Source: Desulfuromonadales bacterium
GTDB lineage: Bacteria; Desulfobacterota; Desulfuromonadia; Desulfuromonadales; Geopsychrobacteraceae
Direction: 5' to 3'
Assembly (NCBI GenBank): GCA_016931615.1
Contig: JAFGEL010000102.1
Span: 1 to 46,368 of the forward strand
DNA length: 46,368 bases
The notes under the pieces were generated by a model. The model did not search any database. It was not told the origin of the DNA and saw only the letters and a program-made list of their open reading frames with translations. Shown in pieces: positions 7,387 to 15,512 of this stretch (within the stretch, counting starts at the first letter, position 1; the number at the start of each line of letters is the position of its first letter). The translations under genes and the position numbers were made by a program.

Positions 7387-8739
7387 ATGAAAAAACAGCT
7401 TCTACTCACCCTGGGTGTGCTTCTCCTGCTGACCGGCTGGTTGAGTGCTTTCCTGTTGACCAGCGTGCCACAGCAGAAGAGCCTTTTCATTCTTGGCCCG
7501 ACTCTTCTGTTGGGGGGCGGTATGGGAGTCGTCCTCAAATCAGTGGGAGGCAAACTGACCGCCGTCACCCTCGCTCTGACGGCACTGACCGCCCTGTTAA
7601 CCATGAATCAGCTGTTCCCGAGTCGAGGGGTCAGCATCAGTGCGTTTCAAAAACGCATGCAGGGGGAAAATGTTCCTGGAGTGACCGTCCCCCTCAGAAT
7701 TCATGACAGCGATAAAACCGTGAGTGACTTGAGAGGACAAACTCTGGAAGCCTTTTCAGCTGTCGAGGTCAATCTCTTTGCCCAGTTGCCGGCCGCACCG
7801 GGAAGAATGGCTTTTGATTCTCAGCTTCAGCTGTTTGTCACCATTCCCGACCTGGGTGCGGTTTATCGCCTCACCGACAGAGATCAGGATGGTTTTGCCG
7901 AGCAGCCTCTACTTTATTATGTCGGTCTGGACCAGCCCACCGGTCTGGCCTGGAGTCGGTCAAAGCTTTATGTCGCAGAACCGTCACGGGTCGTGGAATT
8001 GATCGACTCCGACCAGGATCAGCAGGTCGACCGGGAACGGGTACTGATTTCCGGTTTACCTGATGACGGTGGGCACTGGAGGCGATTTCTGCTCAGTGCT
8101 GACAACCAGCTGTATCTTGGCATCGGTTCAAGCTGCAACCTCTGTGAAGAGACTGATCCGTTAAGAGCAAAGGTTCTACGGATCAATGCTCAAACGGGGG
8201 AATATGCCGTTTTTGCCCGCGGTTTGCGCCACCTGACCGGCATGGCTTTTTCTCCCGACCAACAGCTCTGGGCCAGTGAAGCCGGACGAACCGGACTTAC
8301 TGCAGATATAGCGACCAACGAAATCAATCTTCTGCAAGCAGGTGAGGACTACGGCTGGCCTTATTGCTTTGGCCAGCAGCAGGCGGATCCCTCTTATGCG
8401 CAACCGAAACGCTGTGAGGTGACACAGGCCGGCATCATGCAGTTTTCCGGCGATCAGATTCCTCAGGGTCTGACCTTTGCCGGTAAAGATCTGGCCGCCG
8501 CTGAAAATGTTTCGTACCTGTATGTCATTTTATCCGGTCCAAAGTCTCGGGTAATCCGCTTTCCCTACATTGCCGGTCGCATCAGTTTGCCGGCAGAACC
8601 CTTTCTTCAAGGTTGGGAAAGCGATCAACAGGCGTGGGGACAACCGGCCGACATCGTCAATGGCCATGACGGTTGTCTGTACCTGGGTGACCGGCTGGCA
8701 AACGGTATTTATCGGATCTGCGGGAGGGAAGGTGACTGA
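7387..8739 (+). CDS. Membrane-anchored sorbosone/PQQ-glucose dehydrogenase-like beta-propeller protein
   Basis: The 450-residue protein begins with two or three hydrophobic segments (about residues 3-24, 30-45 and 53-70) that anchor it in the membrane. A long six-bladed propeller-like domain of the glucose/sorbosone dehydrogenase superfamily follows. Typical features are LTDRDQDGFAE (Asp-box-like, possibly Ca-binding), GLDQPTGLAWS, LRINAQTGEYAVFARGLRH, GEDYGWPYCFG and the C-terminal NGHDGCLYLGDRLANGIYRI. Such proteins may oxidise sugars with PQQ or may be non-enzymatic binding propellers; which applies cannot be told here. ATG 7387 is preferred over ATG 7381 because AGGAG at 7373-7377 is 9 nt from the former. 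The stop overlaps the next gene by 8 nt. Confidence 0.7.
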   Translation: MKKQLLLTLGVLLLLTGWLSAFLLTSVPQQKSLFILGPTLLLGGGMGVVLKSVGGKLTAVTLALTALTALLTMNQLFPSRGVSISAFQKRMQGENVPGVTVPLRIHDSDKTVSDLRGQTLEAFSAVEVNLFAQLPAAPGRMAFDSQLQLFVTIPDLGAVYRLTDRDQDGFAEQPLLYYVGLDQPTGLAWSRSKLYVAEPSRVVELIDSDQDQQVDRERVLISGLPDDGGHWRRFLLSADNQLYLGIGSSCNLCEETDPLRAKVLRINAQTGEYAVFARGLRHLTGMAFSPDQQLWASEAGRTGLTADIATNEINLLQAGEDYGWPYCFGQQQADPSYAQPKRCEVTQAGIMQFSGDQIPQGLTFAGKDLAAAENVSYLYVILSGPKSRVIRFPYIAGRISLPAEPFLQGWESDQQAWGQPADIVNGHDGCLYLGDRLANGIYRICGREGD

Positions 8740-9535
8740 TTGGACTAAACAATTTGTCCTGATAATGGCTCTCATGCTGATCAGCGTCAATGCAGCGGCA
8801 GAGGTCAGGGTTTTCACTTTGCACCAGAGGAGCGCTGAAGAGATCGTCGAGCAGGTTCGAACGCTTCTCACCAGCGACGAAAAAGCTCAGGCTGCGGGAT
8901 CACGGTTGGTGGTCATTGCCGCTGAGGAAAGTCTTGAGGCGGTAGAAAAACTGCTTCTCCTGATCGACCGCCGCCCCGTTGATTTGATCGTTCAGATCCG
9001 CTTTGATGACTGTCAAAGCGGGCTTGTCTCCTCCTTGTCATCAGGCCGGATCCGGACCGGCTCAACAAAAACCGCACGGTATCTGGGAAATGGATGCACA
9101 AAAACGCTTCAGCATCTGCGCATCCAGGAAGGATCTGCGGCTTGGCTGGAAATCGGCACCAACATTCCTTATAGCGCAGCATGGTCTGCATGGCAGGGCG
9201 AAATCAATGGTTATTCAGAAAATATTGGCTATCAGGAGTTAACCACCGGGTTCTGGATCAACCCTGTCCAGGTTATCGGGCAGAAAGTTGTGACCCATAT
9301 TCAGCCTCAGATCTATGTGTTGAAAAATAACCGGGGTCTCAACCCCACTGAAATTCATGACCACAGCTTCCATACAAAAACGGATCTGCCTTTCGGCTCC
9401 TGGGTTCTCCTGTCGGCACAGATTAACCGACAGGACAGTCTGGGACAACGGATCCTGACATCGCGCTCAGACGGTGATTTGAACGACAGCGCAGTTTTCA
9501 TCAGAATCGATCGAGCTGAAGGATTTTACCCTTGA
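8732..9535 (+). CDS. Secretin-N/NolW-like exported protein
   Basis: The product has 267 residues, with a signal peptide (FVLIMALMLISVNAAA) and a first domain resembling the short N1-type secretin domain. The pattern is VRVFTLHQRSAEEIVEQV, LLTSDEKAQAAGSRLVVIA, then LEAVEKLLLLIDRRPVDLIV. The rest is a beta-rich region without a recognisable pore domain, so it is not a full secretin. The GTG start at 8732 is preceded by GGGAGG and overlaps the upstream beta-propeller gene, so the two are translationally coupled and may work together in the periplasm. The stop TGA lies inside the -35 box of the tRNA-Cys promoter. Function unknown. Confidence 0.6.
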   Translation: MTDWTKQFVLIMALMLISVNAAAEVRVFTLHQRSAEEIVEQVRTLLTSDEKAQAAGSRLVVIAAEESLEAVEKLLLLIDRRPVDLIVQIRFDDCQSGLVSSLSSGRIRTGSTKTARYLGNGCTKTLQHLRIQEGSAAWLEIGTNIPYSAAWSAWQGEINGYSENIGYQELTTGFWINPVQVIGQKVVTHIQPQIYVLKNNRGLNPTEIHDHSFHTKTDLPFGSWVLLSAQINRQDSLGQRILTSRSDGDLNDSAVFIRIDRAEGFYP

Positions 9536-9560
9536 CACCCTATAAACGATTTGGTACTTC
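9532..9560 (+). promoter_or_regulatory. Promoter of tRNA-Cys
   Basis: TTGACA at 9532-9537 and TACTTC at 9555-9560 are separated by 17 bp. A GC-rich stretch follows the -10 box, as is usual for stable-RNA promoters. The -35 box includes the TGA stop codon of the preceding gene (9533-9535). Confidence 0.55.
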
Positions 9561-9587
9561 AATGCGCACGCCGGATCGGCGTTTCAT

Positions 9588-9661
9588 GGCCCCGTCGCCA
9601 AGTGGTAAGGCAGAGGTCTGCAACACCTTTATCACCAGTTCGAATCTGGTCGGGGCCTCCA
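9588..9661 (+). tRNA. tRNA-Cys (GCA)
   Basis: A full cloverleaf can be drawn. The acceptor arms GGCCCCG (9588-9594) and CGGGGCC (9651-9657) pair, the D stem is GCC/GGC, and the anticodon stem GAGGT/ACCTT holds the loop CTGCAAC with anticodon GCA. The T arm is ACCAG-TTCGAAT-CTGGT. The discriminator is T, characteristic of tRNA-Cys, and CCA is encoded (9659-9661). Confidence 0.95.
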
Positions 9662-9669
9662 ACAATTCA

Positions 9670-9704
9670 GAGTGCCAGTCGATAGCGGCTGGCACTCTTT
9701 TTTT
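9670..9704 (+). terminator. Intrinsic terminator after tRNA-Cys
   Basis: The perfect 9-bp stem GAGTGCCAG (9670-9678) / CTGGCACTC (9689-9697) is followed by seven T (9698-9704). It ends only 12 nt before the start codon of the next gene on the same strand. Confidence 0.9.
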
Positions 9705-9716
9705 ACATTTCAATTT

Positions 9717-10535
9717 ATGGAACTTTTGACCCCTCAAATTATTGCTCTCACCCTGTCGCTGGGAGCGTTCGCAGGTTTTCTCGCGGGCCTTCTGGGAATC
9801 GGTGGCGGGGTCATCCTGGTGCCGCTGTTTCTGTGGCTGTTCCCCCTTGCCAAATTTCCACCGGAGCTGGTGGTTCACAGCGCCTTTGGTACCAGTCTTG
9901 CCATCATTTTGCCGACAGCCGTGAGCAGTACTCTCGGACATCGCAAACGCGGCAATGTTGATTGGCATATGGTTGTATTTCTGGCCCTGGGCGGGGTAGT
10001 CGGGTCCCTGCTCGGTTCTTCAGCTGCGGCTTTGATTTCCGGTGACCGGCTGAAAATGTGCTTCGGCCTGATGCAGATCATCGTAAGCTTAAAGCTGCTT
10101 TTTTACAAACAGTCCTATCTTCCCCCGGGAAGTCATGATCGTGCCGATAATCTGCCGCTGATGCTGGTGGGTTTTGTCGGAGGTTTTTTCTCAGCATTTT
10201 TCGGCATCGGTGGCGGGGTGATTGCGGTCCCGTTGATGCTGATTTTTCTGCATCTGCCGATTCACCTTGCGGTGGGAAATTCAAGTGCGCTGATTGTTGT
10301 TTCATCCTTTTTCGCCGTCAGTGGTTATGTCTGGTACGGCCTGCAGCAGGCAGTTTCTGCTCCTTTTTCCTGGGGATATGTTAATTTTCTGATTGCACTG
10401 ATTGTGGCTCCGCTAACGATGGCTTTTGCCCGTCTGGGGGTTAAACTCGCCAGCCGGACCAGTCAGACTAAGCTGGTTAAAGTGTTTGCCGTCCTTTTGT
10501 TGTTTGTTGGTGTCAGAATTCTACTCAAACTGTGA
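9717..10535 (+). CDS. TauE/SafE (TSUP) family permease
   Basis: The 272-residue protein has about eight membrane segments. It carries the two internally repeated glycine motifs of the family, GLLGIGGGVILVP near residue 25 and AFFGIGGGVIAVP near residue 172. TSUP proteins move sulfite, sulfonates or related anions across the inner membrane; the substrate here is unknown. The frame extends back to a GTG at 9672, inside the terminator hairpin, so I chose ATG 9717. There is no Shine-Dalgarno before it. The stop (TGA, 10533-10535) overlaps a possible GTG start of the MEMO gene, so the two genes form a unit. Confidence 0.85.
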   Translation: MELLTPQIIALTLSLGAFAGFLAGLLGIGGGVILVPLFLWLFPLAKFPPELVVHSAFGTSLAIILPTAVSSTLGHRKRGNVDWHMVVFLALGGVVGSLLGSSAAALISGDRLKMCFGLMQIIVSLKLLFYKQSYLPPGSHDRADNLPLMLVGFVGGFFSAFFGIGGGVIAVPLMLIFLHLPIHLAVGNSSALIVVSSFFAVSGYVWYGLQQAVSAPFSWGYVNFLIALIVAPLTMAFARLGVKLASRTSQTKLVKVFAVLLLFVGVRILLKL

Positions 10536-10546
10536 CAGGAACAATC

Positions 10547-11350
10547 ATGGTACGTCAGCCCGTCGTTGCCGGACAATTTTATCCTCGTGATGAAGGCGAA
10601 CTTTCTCGGCAGGTCGAGAACCTGCTGGTGCCGTCATCTGCACCGCAAAAAGTTCGGGCCATTATTGTTCCTCACGCAGGGTATGTTTATTCCGGAGCGG
10701 TAGCCGGAAAAGTTTTCGCTCAGACCGATATTCCCGCTCAGGTTCTGCTGCTGGGGCCTAATCATCATGGTCGTGGCGCCAGGATGGCCCTCAGTTCCGC
10801 AGATGCCTGGAGGACACCGTTGGGAGATGTACCTGTCGCCGCCGCCTTGCGTGCCCACCTGTGTGAACGGATACCCCGTCTGGAAATGGATGAGACTGCC
10901 CATGAATACGAGCATTCTCTCGAAGTCATGTTGCCGTTTCTGATAAAACTCCGGCCGGATCTCGAAATCGTTCCGATTGCGCTCAGAGCGTTGTCTTTAT
11001 CCGAATGTCTGACTCTGGGAACGCAGATCGCTGAAGCGCTGAAATCCTGGGATGCTGAAGTTCTTATGCTGGCCAGCAGCGACATGAACCATTTCAGCTC
11101 AGCCGAAACGACAGAAAAACTTGACAGCCTTGCCATTTCAGCGATGACCGATTACGCTCCGGAACGACTATACCGGGTTGTTTATGAGCGACATATCAGC
11201 ATGTGTGGCGTACTGCCGGCGGTCACTGTCCTACAGGCTGCGCGCGAATCGGGAGCGACATCCTGTCGGCTGCTGTGCTACTCACATTCGGGTCGAGTCA
11301 ATCACGATCTCAGCAGCGTTGTGGGTTACGCCGGTCTGAGCATCCAATAA
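10547..11350 (+). CDS. MEMO1-family protein (AmmeMemoRadiSam system protein B type)
   Basis: The product of about 267 residues has the family's opening [11 protein letters not shown], then [47 protein letters not shown] and [10 protein letters not shown]. The fold is related to class III extradiol dioxygenases, and the conserved His residues (PHAGY, NHHG, DMNH) would form a metal site. In many prokaryotes the gene pairs with AMMECR1 and a radical-SAM gene, but neither is next to it here. GTG 10532 overlaps the upstream stop, but ATG 10547 has AGGA six bases before it and is the better start. It follows the TSUP permease by 11 nt. Confidence 0.88.
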   Translation: MVRQPVVAGQFYPRDEGELSRQVENLLVPSSAPQKVRAIIVPHAGYVYSGAVAGKVFAQTDIPAQVLLLGPNHHGRGARMALSSADAWRTPLGDVPVAAALRAHLCERIPRLEMDETAHEYEHSLEVMLPFLIKLRPDLEIVPIALRALSLSECLTLGTQIAEALKSWDAEVLMLASSDMNHFSSAETTEKLDSLAISAMTDYAPERLYRVVYERHISMCGVLPAVTVLQAARESGATSCRLLCYSHSGRVNHDLSSVVGYAGLSIQ

Positions 11351-11388
11351 GATTACGCTCAAAGTTCAGGAATAAAAAAGGAGTTCAC

Positions 11389-12786
11389 ATGTCTCAATTA
11401 CGTGTTCGTTTTGCTCCCAGCCCGACCGGGTACCTTCACATCGGTGGCGCCCGGACGGCTCTATTCAACTATCTTCTGGCCCGACAGCAAAAGGGAACTT
11501 TTGTCTTGAGGATCGAAGATACCGATGTCGCTCGTTCAACTCAGGAGTCGGTTGATGCCATTCTTGACGCCATGGATTGGCTGGGACTGAGCTGCGATGA
11601 AGGCCCTTATTATCAATCGGACCGATTCGACCTGTACAAAAATAAAGTTCAGCAACTGCTGGATTGCGGCAAAGCCTACCGCTGTTACTGCACTGCCGAA
11701 GAACTGGATGCCAAGCGTGAAACGGCCATGAAAGCCGGGCGCAAGCCGAAATACGACGGGACCTGTCGCCACCGCAACGATCAGCCTGATCTGCCGTACG
11801 TGGTACGCTTCAAGCTCCCCGAAGATCAGGAGGCAGTGACTTTCCCCGACCGCATCAAAGGCACAATCACTTTCCGCACAGAAGAACTGGACGATCTGAT
11901 CATTCAGCGCAGTGATGGCACTCCGACCTACAACTTCGTGGTCGTCATCGATGATGCCGAAATGGGCATCAACCTGGTGATCCGCGGCGATGACCACATC
12001 AACAATACCCCGCGCCAGATTCTTCTGTATGAAGCCCTGGGTTATGCGGTTCCTGAGTTTGCTCATGTACCGATGATTCTTGGTGCGGACAAAAAACGCC
12101 TGTCCAAAAGACACGGTGCGACCTCCGTTATGGCCTACCAGGAGCTCGGCTACCTGCCCGAAGCCCTGGTCAACTATCTGGCCAGGCTCGGCTGGTCCCT
12201 CGGGGATGAAGAAATTTTCAGCATGGAAGATCTGATTGAGAAGTTCAGTCTCGAGAACGTGGGACGTTCCGCCGGAGTTTTCAATCCTGACAAATTGTTG
12301 TGGCTCAACAGTCACTACATCAAAAGTGGTGACCCGCAGCGCCTGGCCAATCTTCTGACCCCGTTTTTGGAAAAGCAAGGGCTTGATCTTTCTCAGGGGC
12401 CGGATATCGTTGCGGTCGTGAAAAGTTTGCAGGAAAGAGCCGCGACCCTGGTCGAGATGGCCGAAGGTGCCGCATTTTACTATGTTGATCAGGTTGATTA
12501 TGATGATAAAGCCAGAGCAAAATTTTTGAGCACAGAGCAACAGAACCTTTTTGAAAAAATCAGAAGCGCATTGAATGAATGTTCTGATTTCAGCGAGGAG
12601 TCCCTTGAACAAGCTTTCGCCGAAGTTATGAACCAGACGCAACTCAAGTTTGGTAAGATTGCTCAACCCCTGCGGGTTGCGTTGACTGGTGGAACGGCAA
12701 GTCCAAGTATTTACGAAGTGTTACAGGTTATCGGACGGGACCGGGCGGTGGCGAGAATCGACCGGGCGTTGAACCACCTGGCCTAG
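11389..12786 (+). CDS. gltX: Glutamyl-tRNA synthetase
   Basis: The class I synthetase charges tRNA-Glu with glutamate. The 465-residue protein has the usual bacterial length. It carries the HIGH-type motif [12 protein letters not shown] at residues 15-26, a zinc-site pattern (YRCYC, then GTCRHR about 25 residues later) and the KMSKS-type motif KKRLSKRHG near residue 235. The helical anticodon-binding domain is complete. AAAAGGAG just upstream supports ATG 11389. The frame is open back to 11203 inside the MEMO gene, but that extension is only a shadow. A terminator follows 21 nt after the stop. Confidence 0.95.
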   Translation: MSQLRVRFAPSPTGYLHIGGARTALFNYLLARQQKGTFVLRIEDTDVARSTQESVDAILDAMDWLGLSCDEGPYYQSDRFDLYKNKVQQLLDCGKAYRCYCTAEELDAKRETAMKAGRKPKYDGTCRHRNDQPDLPYVVRFKLPEDQEAVTFPDRIKGTITFRTEELDDLIIQRSDGTPTYNFVVVIDDAEMGINLVIRGDDHINNTPRQILLYEALGYAVPEFAHVPMILGADKKRLSKRHGATSVMAYQELGYLPEALVNYLARLGWSLGDEEIFSMEDLIEKFSLENVGRSAGVFNPDKLLWLNSHYIKSGDPQRLANLLTPFLEKQGLDLSQGPDIVAVVKSLQERAATLVEMAEGAAFYYVDQVDYDDKARAKFLSTEQQNLFEKIRSALNECSDFSEESLEQAFAEVMNQTQLKFGKIAQPLRVALTGGTASPSIYEVLQVIGRDRAVARIDRALNHLA

Positions 12787-12807
12787 ACACGGATTGGTTA
12801 AGCAAAT

Positions 12808-12835
12808 GGTCGGCAGTAGATTGTCGGCCGTTTTT
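12808..12835 (+). terminator. Intrinsic terminator of gltX
   Basis: GGTCGGCA (12808-12815) pairs with TGTCGGCC (12822-12829) over 8 bp including two G-T pairs, with a 6-nt loop, and is followed by G and five T. It lies between the convergent gltX and PilZ genes. Confidence 0.75.
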
Positions 12836-12838
12836 CTT

Positions 12839-13204
12839 TCAGGGTTGCTGCTGGTCGACGATCCAGGCATCGATCCGTTCGGAAATGTCTTCGGGCATGT
12901 CTATAAATTTCATGCCGATTCCCGGTTCAAAAGGAAGATGGGAACCGAAGGGGCGCTTCCATACCACTTCACAGAGACAGCGTGCCGACCCGGTCAAAGG
13001 GGGAGGGAGCTGAAATTCGATCTCGATCCGCTCTCCAGGTTCAATCGGATTGGTCGTCGCAATGAACATTCCACTCTTGCTGATATTTTTACTGTAACCA
13101 AAAAATGCCGGTCGCACATGACCCAGGTGGACTTTCTGAATGATCAGTGGAGCACGCAAGTTGGTTCTTAAATCAGCGACCGGCCGTTCGGATTGATCAT
13201 TCAT
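12839..13204 (-). CDS. PilZ-domain protein
   Basis: The 121-residue product is almost entirely one PilZ domain, the common cyclic-di-GMP receptor. The binding motifs are RTNLRAP (the RxxxR element, about residues 13-19) and NISKSG (the [D/N]xSxxG element, near residue 40). The strand EVVWKRPFG and the end GIGMKFIDMP are also typical of the fold. The start at 13204 has AGGAGA five bases upstream; the longer frame to 13255 lacks support. It is divergent from the TetR gene and convergent with gltX. Which output it controls cannot be told from the neighbours. Confidence 0.85.
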   Translation of the reverse strand: MNDQSERPVADLRTNLRAPLIIQKVHLGHVRPAFFGYSKNISKSGMFIATTNPIEPGERIEIEFQLPPPLTGSARCLCEVVWKRPFGSHLPFEPGIGMKFIDMPEDISERIDAWIVDQQQP

Positions 13205-13244
13205 GAGTTCTCCTGCAGCTTTGGCTGTCTGCCATTCTAAACTG

Positions 13245-13277
13245 ATTATATACAATCATTAATCTGCCATAATGGCA
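13245..13277 (-). promoter_or_regulatory. Promoter of the PilZ gene with a 13-bp palindrome
   Basis: On the minus strand a perfect TATAAT -10 box occupies 13250-13245. Upstream of it, at 13265-13277, is the exact palindrome TGCCATAATGGCA, covering the -35 area. The -35 itself is poor, so a regulator bound at the palindrome could either activate or block transcription. Confidence 0.45.
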
Positions 13278-13309
13278 ATAATAAAATATTGACAAGCCAT
13301 CACAAATTG

Positions 13310-13350
13310 TTGACAGATGGTGTTTTTGTTATAAGCTCGAACACGTTCGA
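13310..13350 (+). promoter_or_regulatory. tetR-efflux promoter and probable TetR operator
   Basis: TTGACA at 13310-13315 precedes an extended -10 (TGTTATAAG, 13327-13335) with a short 14-bp spacer. Immediately downstream is the inverted repeat TCGAAC-AC-GTTCGA (13337-13350), covering the transcription start region. The position fits an operator by which the TetR protein represses its own operon. Binding is inferred. Confidence 0.55.
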
Positions 13351-13365
13351 CTTTCAGGAGTGACA

Positions 13366-13965
13366 ATGACCGGTCTGCGTGAAAAAAGAAAAGAACAGAC
13401 ACGTCAAGCAATTCAGGATGCAGCGGTAAAGCTCTTTAACGCTAAGAGTTTCGAAAAAACCAGTATCGAAGATATTGCCAAACAGGCGGGAATCGGCAAA
13501 ACTACTGTTTACGGTTACTTCTCCACGAAAGAAGAGATTTTTATTAATTATTGTGATGATAAACTGGATCAGGCTTTTGCCCGTCTTCAGACCAATGATT
13601 GCACTGATACAAATCTACTTGACAGGCTGGTTGACTTTTTCATGCTCAAGTTTACCTTTGTGACTCAAAACCGTGAATTCGGTCGTCAACTTTTACGCGA
13701 AATGATCTTTCCAAGCGCTGTTAACGAAAAAGCCAAGCCCCATGATCAGCGCTATTTCGACCGTCTGGAAAAGCTCTTCCATTGTGCGGAGGAAAACCTC
13801 GAAATCAGTCCCGGTCAGGATCTGTTTTACCTTTCAGTGCATTTTTTCTCACTTTATCTGGGAATACTCGCTGGCTGGTACACGGGCTATCTCACTTCGC
13901 TTGAAGAGGCCGAAGAGGGAATGAGAAAACTTTTCCGTCAGGCCCTTGAGGGGGTTGCTGCATGA
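13366..13965 (+). CDS. TetR/AcrR-family transcriptional regulator
   Basis: The 199-residue protein has the standard N-terminal helix-turn-helix. The pattern is QTRQAIQDAAVKLFNAKSF, then TSIEDIAKQAGIGKTTVYGYF and STKEEIF (about residues 9-58). The C-terminal ligand-binding helices are unlike any specific subfamily I recognise. ATG 13366 is chosen over GTG 13360 because the GGAG that overlaps the GTG then sits 5 nt upstream. The stop overlaps the ATG of the outer-membrane channel gene (ATGA), so the regulator is the first gene of the efflux operon and probably senses a substrate of the pump. Confidence 0.9.
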   Translation: MTGLREKRKEQTRQAIQDAAVKLFNAKSFEKTSIEDIAKQAGIGKTTVYGYFSTKEEIFINYCDDKLDQAFARLQTNDCTDTNLLDRLVDFFMLKFTFVTQNREFGRQLLREMIFPSAVNEKAKPHDQRYFDRLEKLFHCAEENLEISPGQDLFYLSVHFFSLYLGILAGWYTGYLTSLEEAEEGMRKLFRQALEGVAA

Positions 13966-15512
13966 TACGAATTTTCGCTACATGCGTTCTATGTGCGCTG
14001 CTGTGTCGTCCCGGTTTGGTGATGGCCGCTGAGAACCAGGATCAGAAGTTGAGGAGCCTTATCGTTAAAGGGCTGGAAAATAATCTGGGTCTCAAAATTG
14101 ACCAGCTGGACTTTGCCGCAAATGCTGAAGACCTGCGGCTCGAAGAAGCGCAATTCGACACTCTCTTTTTTGCACAGACTCTGGCGGAGCGGGTCAAACC
14201 CCCCTTTGAGTCCGTTTTCGGCGGGTTCAGTGAAAGCCTTTCGGAAGAGTATACAGGAGAGATCGGCCTGAGCCGCAGATTTCGCAGCGGTTTGACCTCA
14301 ACCATGACTCTTGGCTCTTTATGGCAGAGCGATAATGATTCAAGCGACAACCTTGACCCGCGCTATCGAACAGCCCTGACGTTCAACCTGACCCAGCCGC
14401 TGCTGAAGGATTTTGGTGAGGACACCAATACCACCAACTTGCGAATTGCAGCTAATCGGGTCGCGCAGGCTGACCTGAGTCAGCAACTCGAAGCTCAACT
14501 GCTGGCGTTGCAGATCGAGTTACTCAGTTGTCGCCTGGCCGGTGAGACCCAAATCGTTTTGCTACAGCAGCAGGCGGTAGCGCTTGCTGAAGAGCTTTAC
14601 AACGCGAACCAGCGTCGTTTCAAGACGGGCGTTATTCCCATTTCTGAAGTTCAACAAGCGGAGACGGAACTGGCCAATCGTCAACTGAAGCTTTCCGAGG
14701 CAGACCAGGCGAAACAACTTGATTTTTCAGAATTGAACCGACTGCTGGGGTATGCACTGCCGCAGGATTTTTCTGCAGTGGGTCTCTACCCGTTGACTGA
14801 GACAGCTTCGTTCCCTCAACTCGCAGAGGAAGAACCGCTGTTCAATGCGGCGCGCCATAAAAATCTCACCCTCCGGCTGGCCTCTATCGCTATTGACAAC
14901 AGCAGGATCGAGCAGTCTTTCTTTCAAAACCAGCTTAAACCGCGGCTCAATCTCAATATCCAGACCGGACTGAACGGCTTGTCTGGAGATGAACGCGACC
15001 CGTCAACCACCGGGCTTTATGCCGGGGACTGGGCAGATTCACTGTCGGGGGCGCTGGCTGCAGATGGTTATCAATGGGCTGTCGGCATGGAATTTTCTTT
15101 CCCCTTGGGAAATCGCGCGGCCACCGCTCGATTGAATCGTGCCAAATTACAGCATAAAAAGGCCCGTTATCAGCAACGTGATCAGGAAGACGATCTTCGC
15201 CGTGCCTTGCAGCAGCAGAGGATCAATCTTATAAAAGCTTTTGAACAGGTCGGTATCGCGGAGCGTTTCGAACAACTGGCTGAAACCTCACTGGACCAGG
15301 AGCAGAGGCGTCTGGACGAAGGGCTTTCGGACACCTTCAGGATCATCAGTTTCCAAACCGGGATGCTCAACGCAAAAGTTGGTCGTATCAATGCCATGGT
15401 TCAGTATTTCTCCAGTCTGGCTCAGCTGAACTTCACTCGCGGCATTATTCTCGAACGACATGATATTGACCTGAACCGGGTCACCGAGGAGAACTCTCTT
15501 GAAACCCTGTAA
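13962..15512 (+). CDS. TolC-like outer membrane efflux channel
   Basis: The 516-residue protein has a signal peptide (IFATCVLCALLCRPGLVMAA, cleavage near AAENQ). It has the duplicated outer-membrane-efflux-protein architecture: two halves of long amphipathic helices, with LRIAANRVAQADLSQQLEAQ and the RRFKTGVIPISEVQQAETEL motif in the first half and a second helical repeat near residues 390-470. Beta strands such as GLSRRFRSGLTSTMTLGS would form the barrel part. It provides the outer-membrane duct of the tripartite pump encoded with the next two genes. It overlaps tetR by 4 nt and the adaptor gene by 14 nt. Confidence 0.88.
   Translation: MIRIFATCVLCALLCRPGLVMAAENQDQKLRSLIVKGLENNLGLKIDQLDFAANAEDLRLEEAQFDTLFFAQTLAERVKPPFESVFGGFSESLSEEYTGEIGLSRRFRSGLTSTMTLGSLWQSDNDSSDNLDPRYRTALTFNLTQPLLKDFGEDTNTTNLRIAANRVAQADLSQQLEAQLLALQIELLSCRLAGETQIVLLQQQAVALAEELYNANQRRFKTGVIPISEVQQAETELANRQLKLSEADQAKQLDFSELNRLLGYALPQDFSAVGLYPLTETASFPQLAEEEPLFNAARHKNLTLRLASIAIDNSRIEQSFFQNQLKPRLNLNIQTGLNGLSGDERDPSTTGLYAGDWADSLSGALAADGYQWAVGMEFSFPLGNRAATARLNRAKLQHKKARYQQRDQEDDLRRALQQQRINLIKAFEQVGIAERFEQLAETSLDQEQRRLDEGLSDTFRIISFQTGMLNAKVGRINAMVQYFSSLAQLNFTRGIILERHDIDLNRVTEENSLETL

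Noticed and set aside
11536-12666. Minus-strand ORF of 376 codons opposite gltX
   Set aside because: Fully antisense to gltX, whose catalytic and zinc motifs are intact. No ribosome binding site or domain supports the antisense frame.
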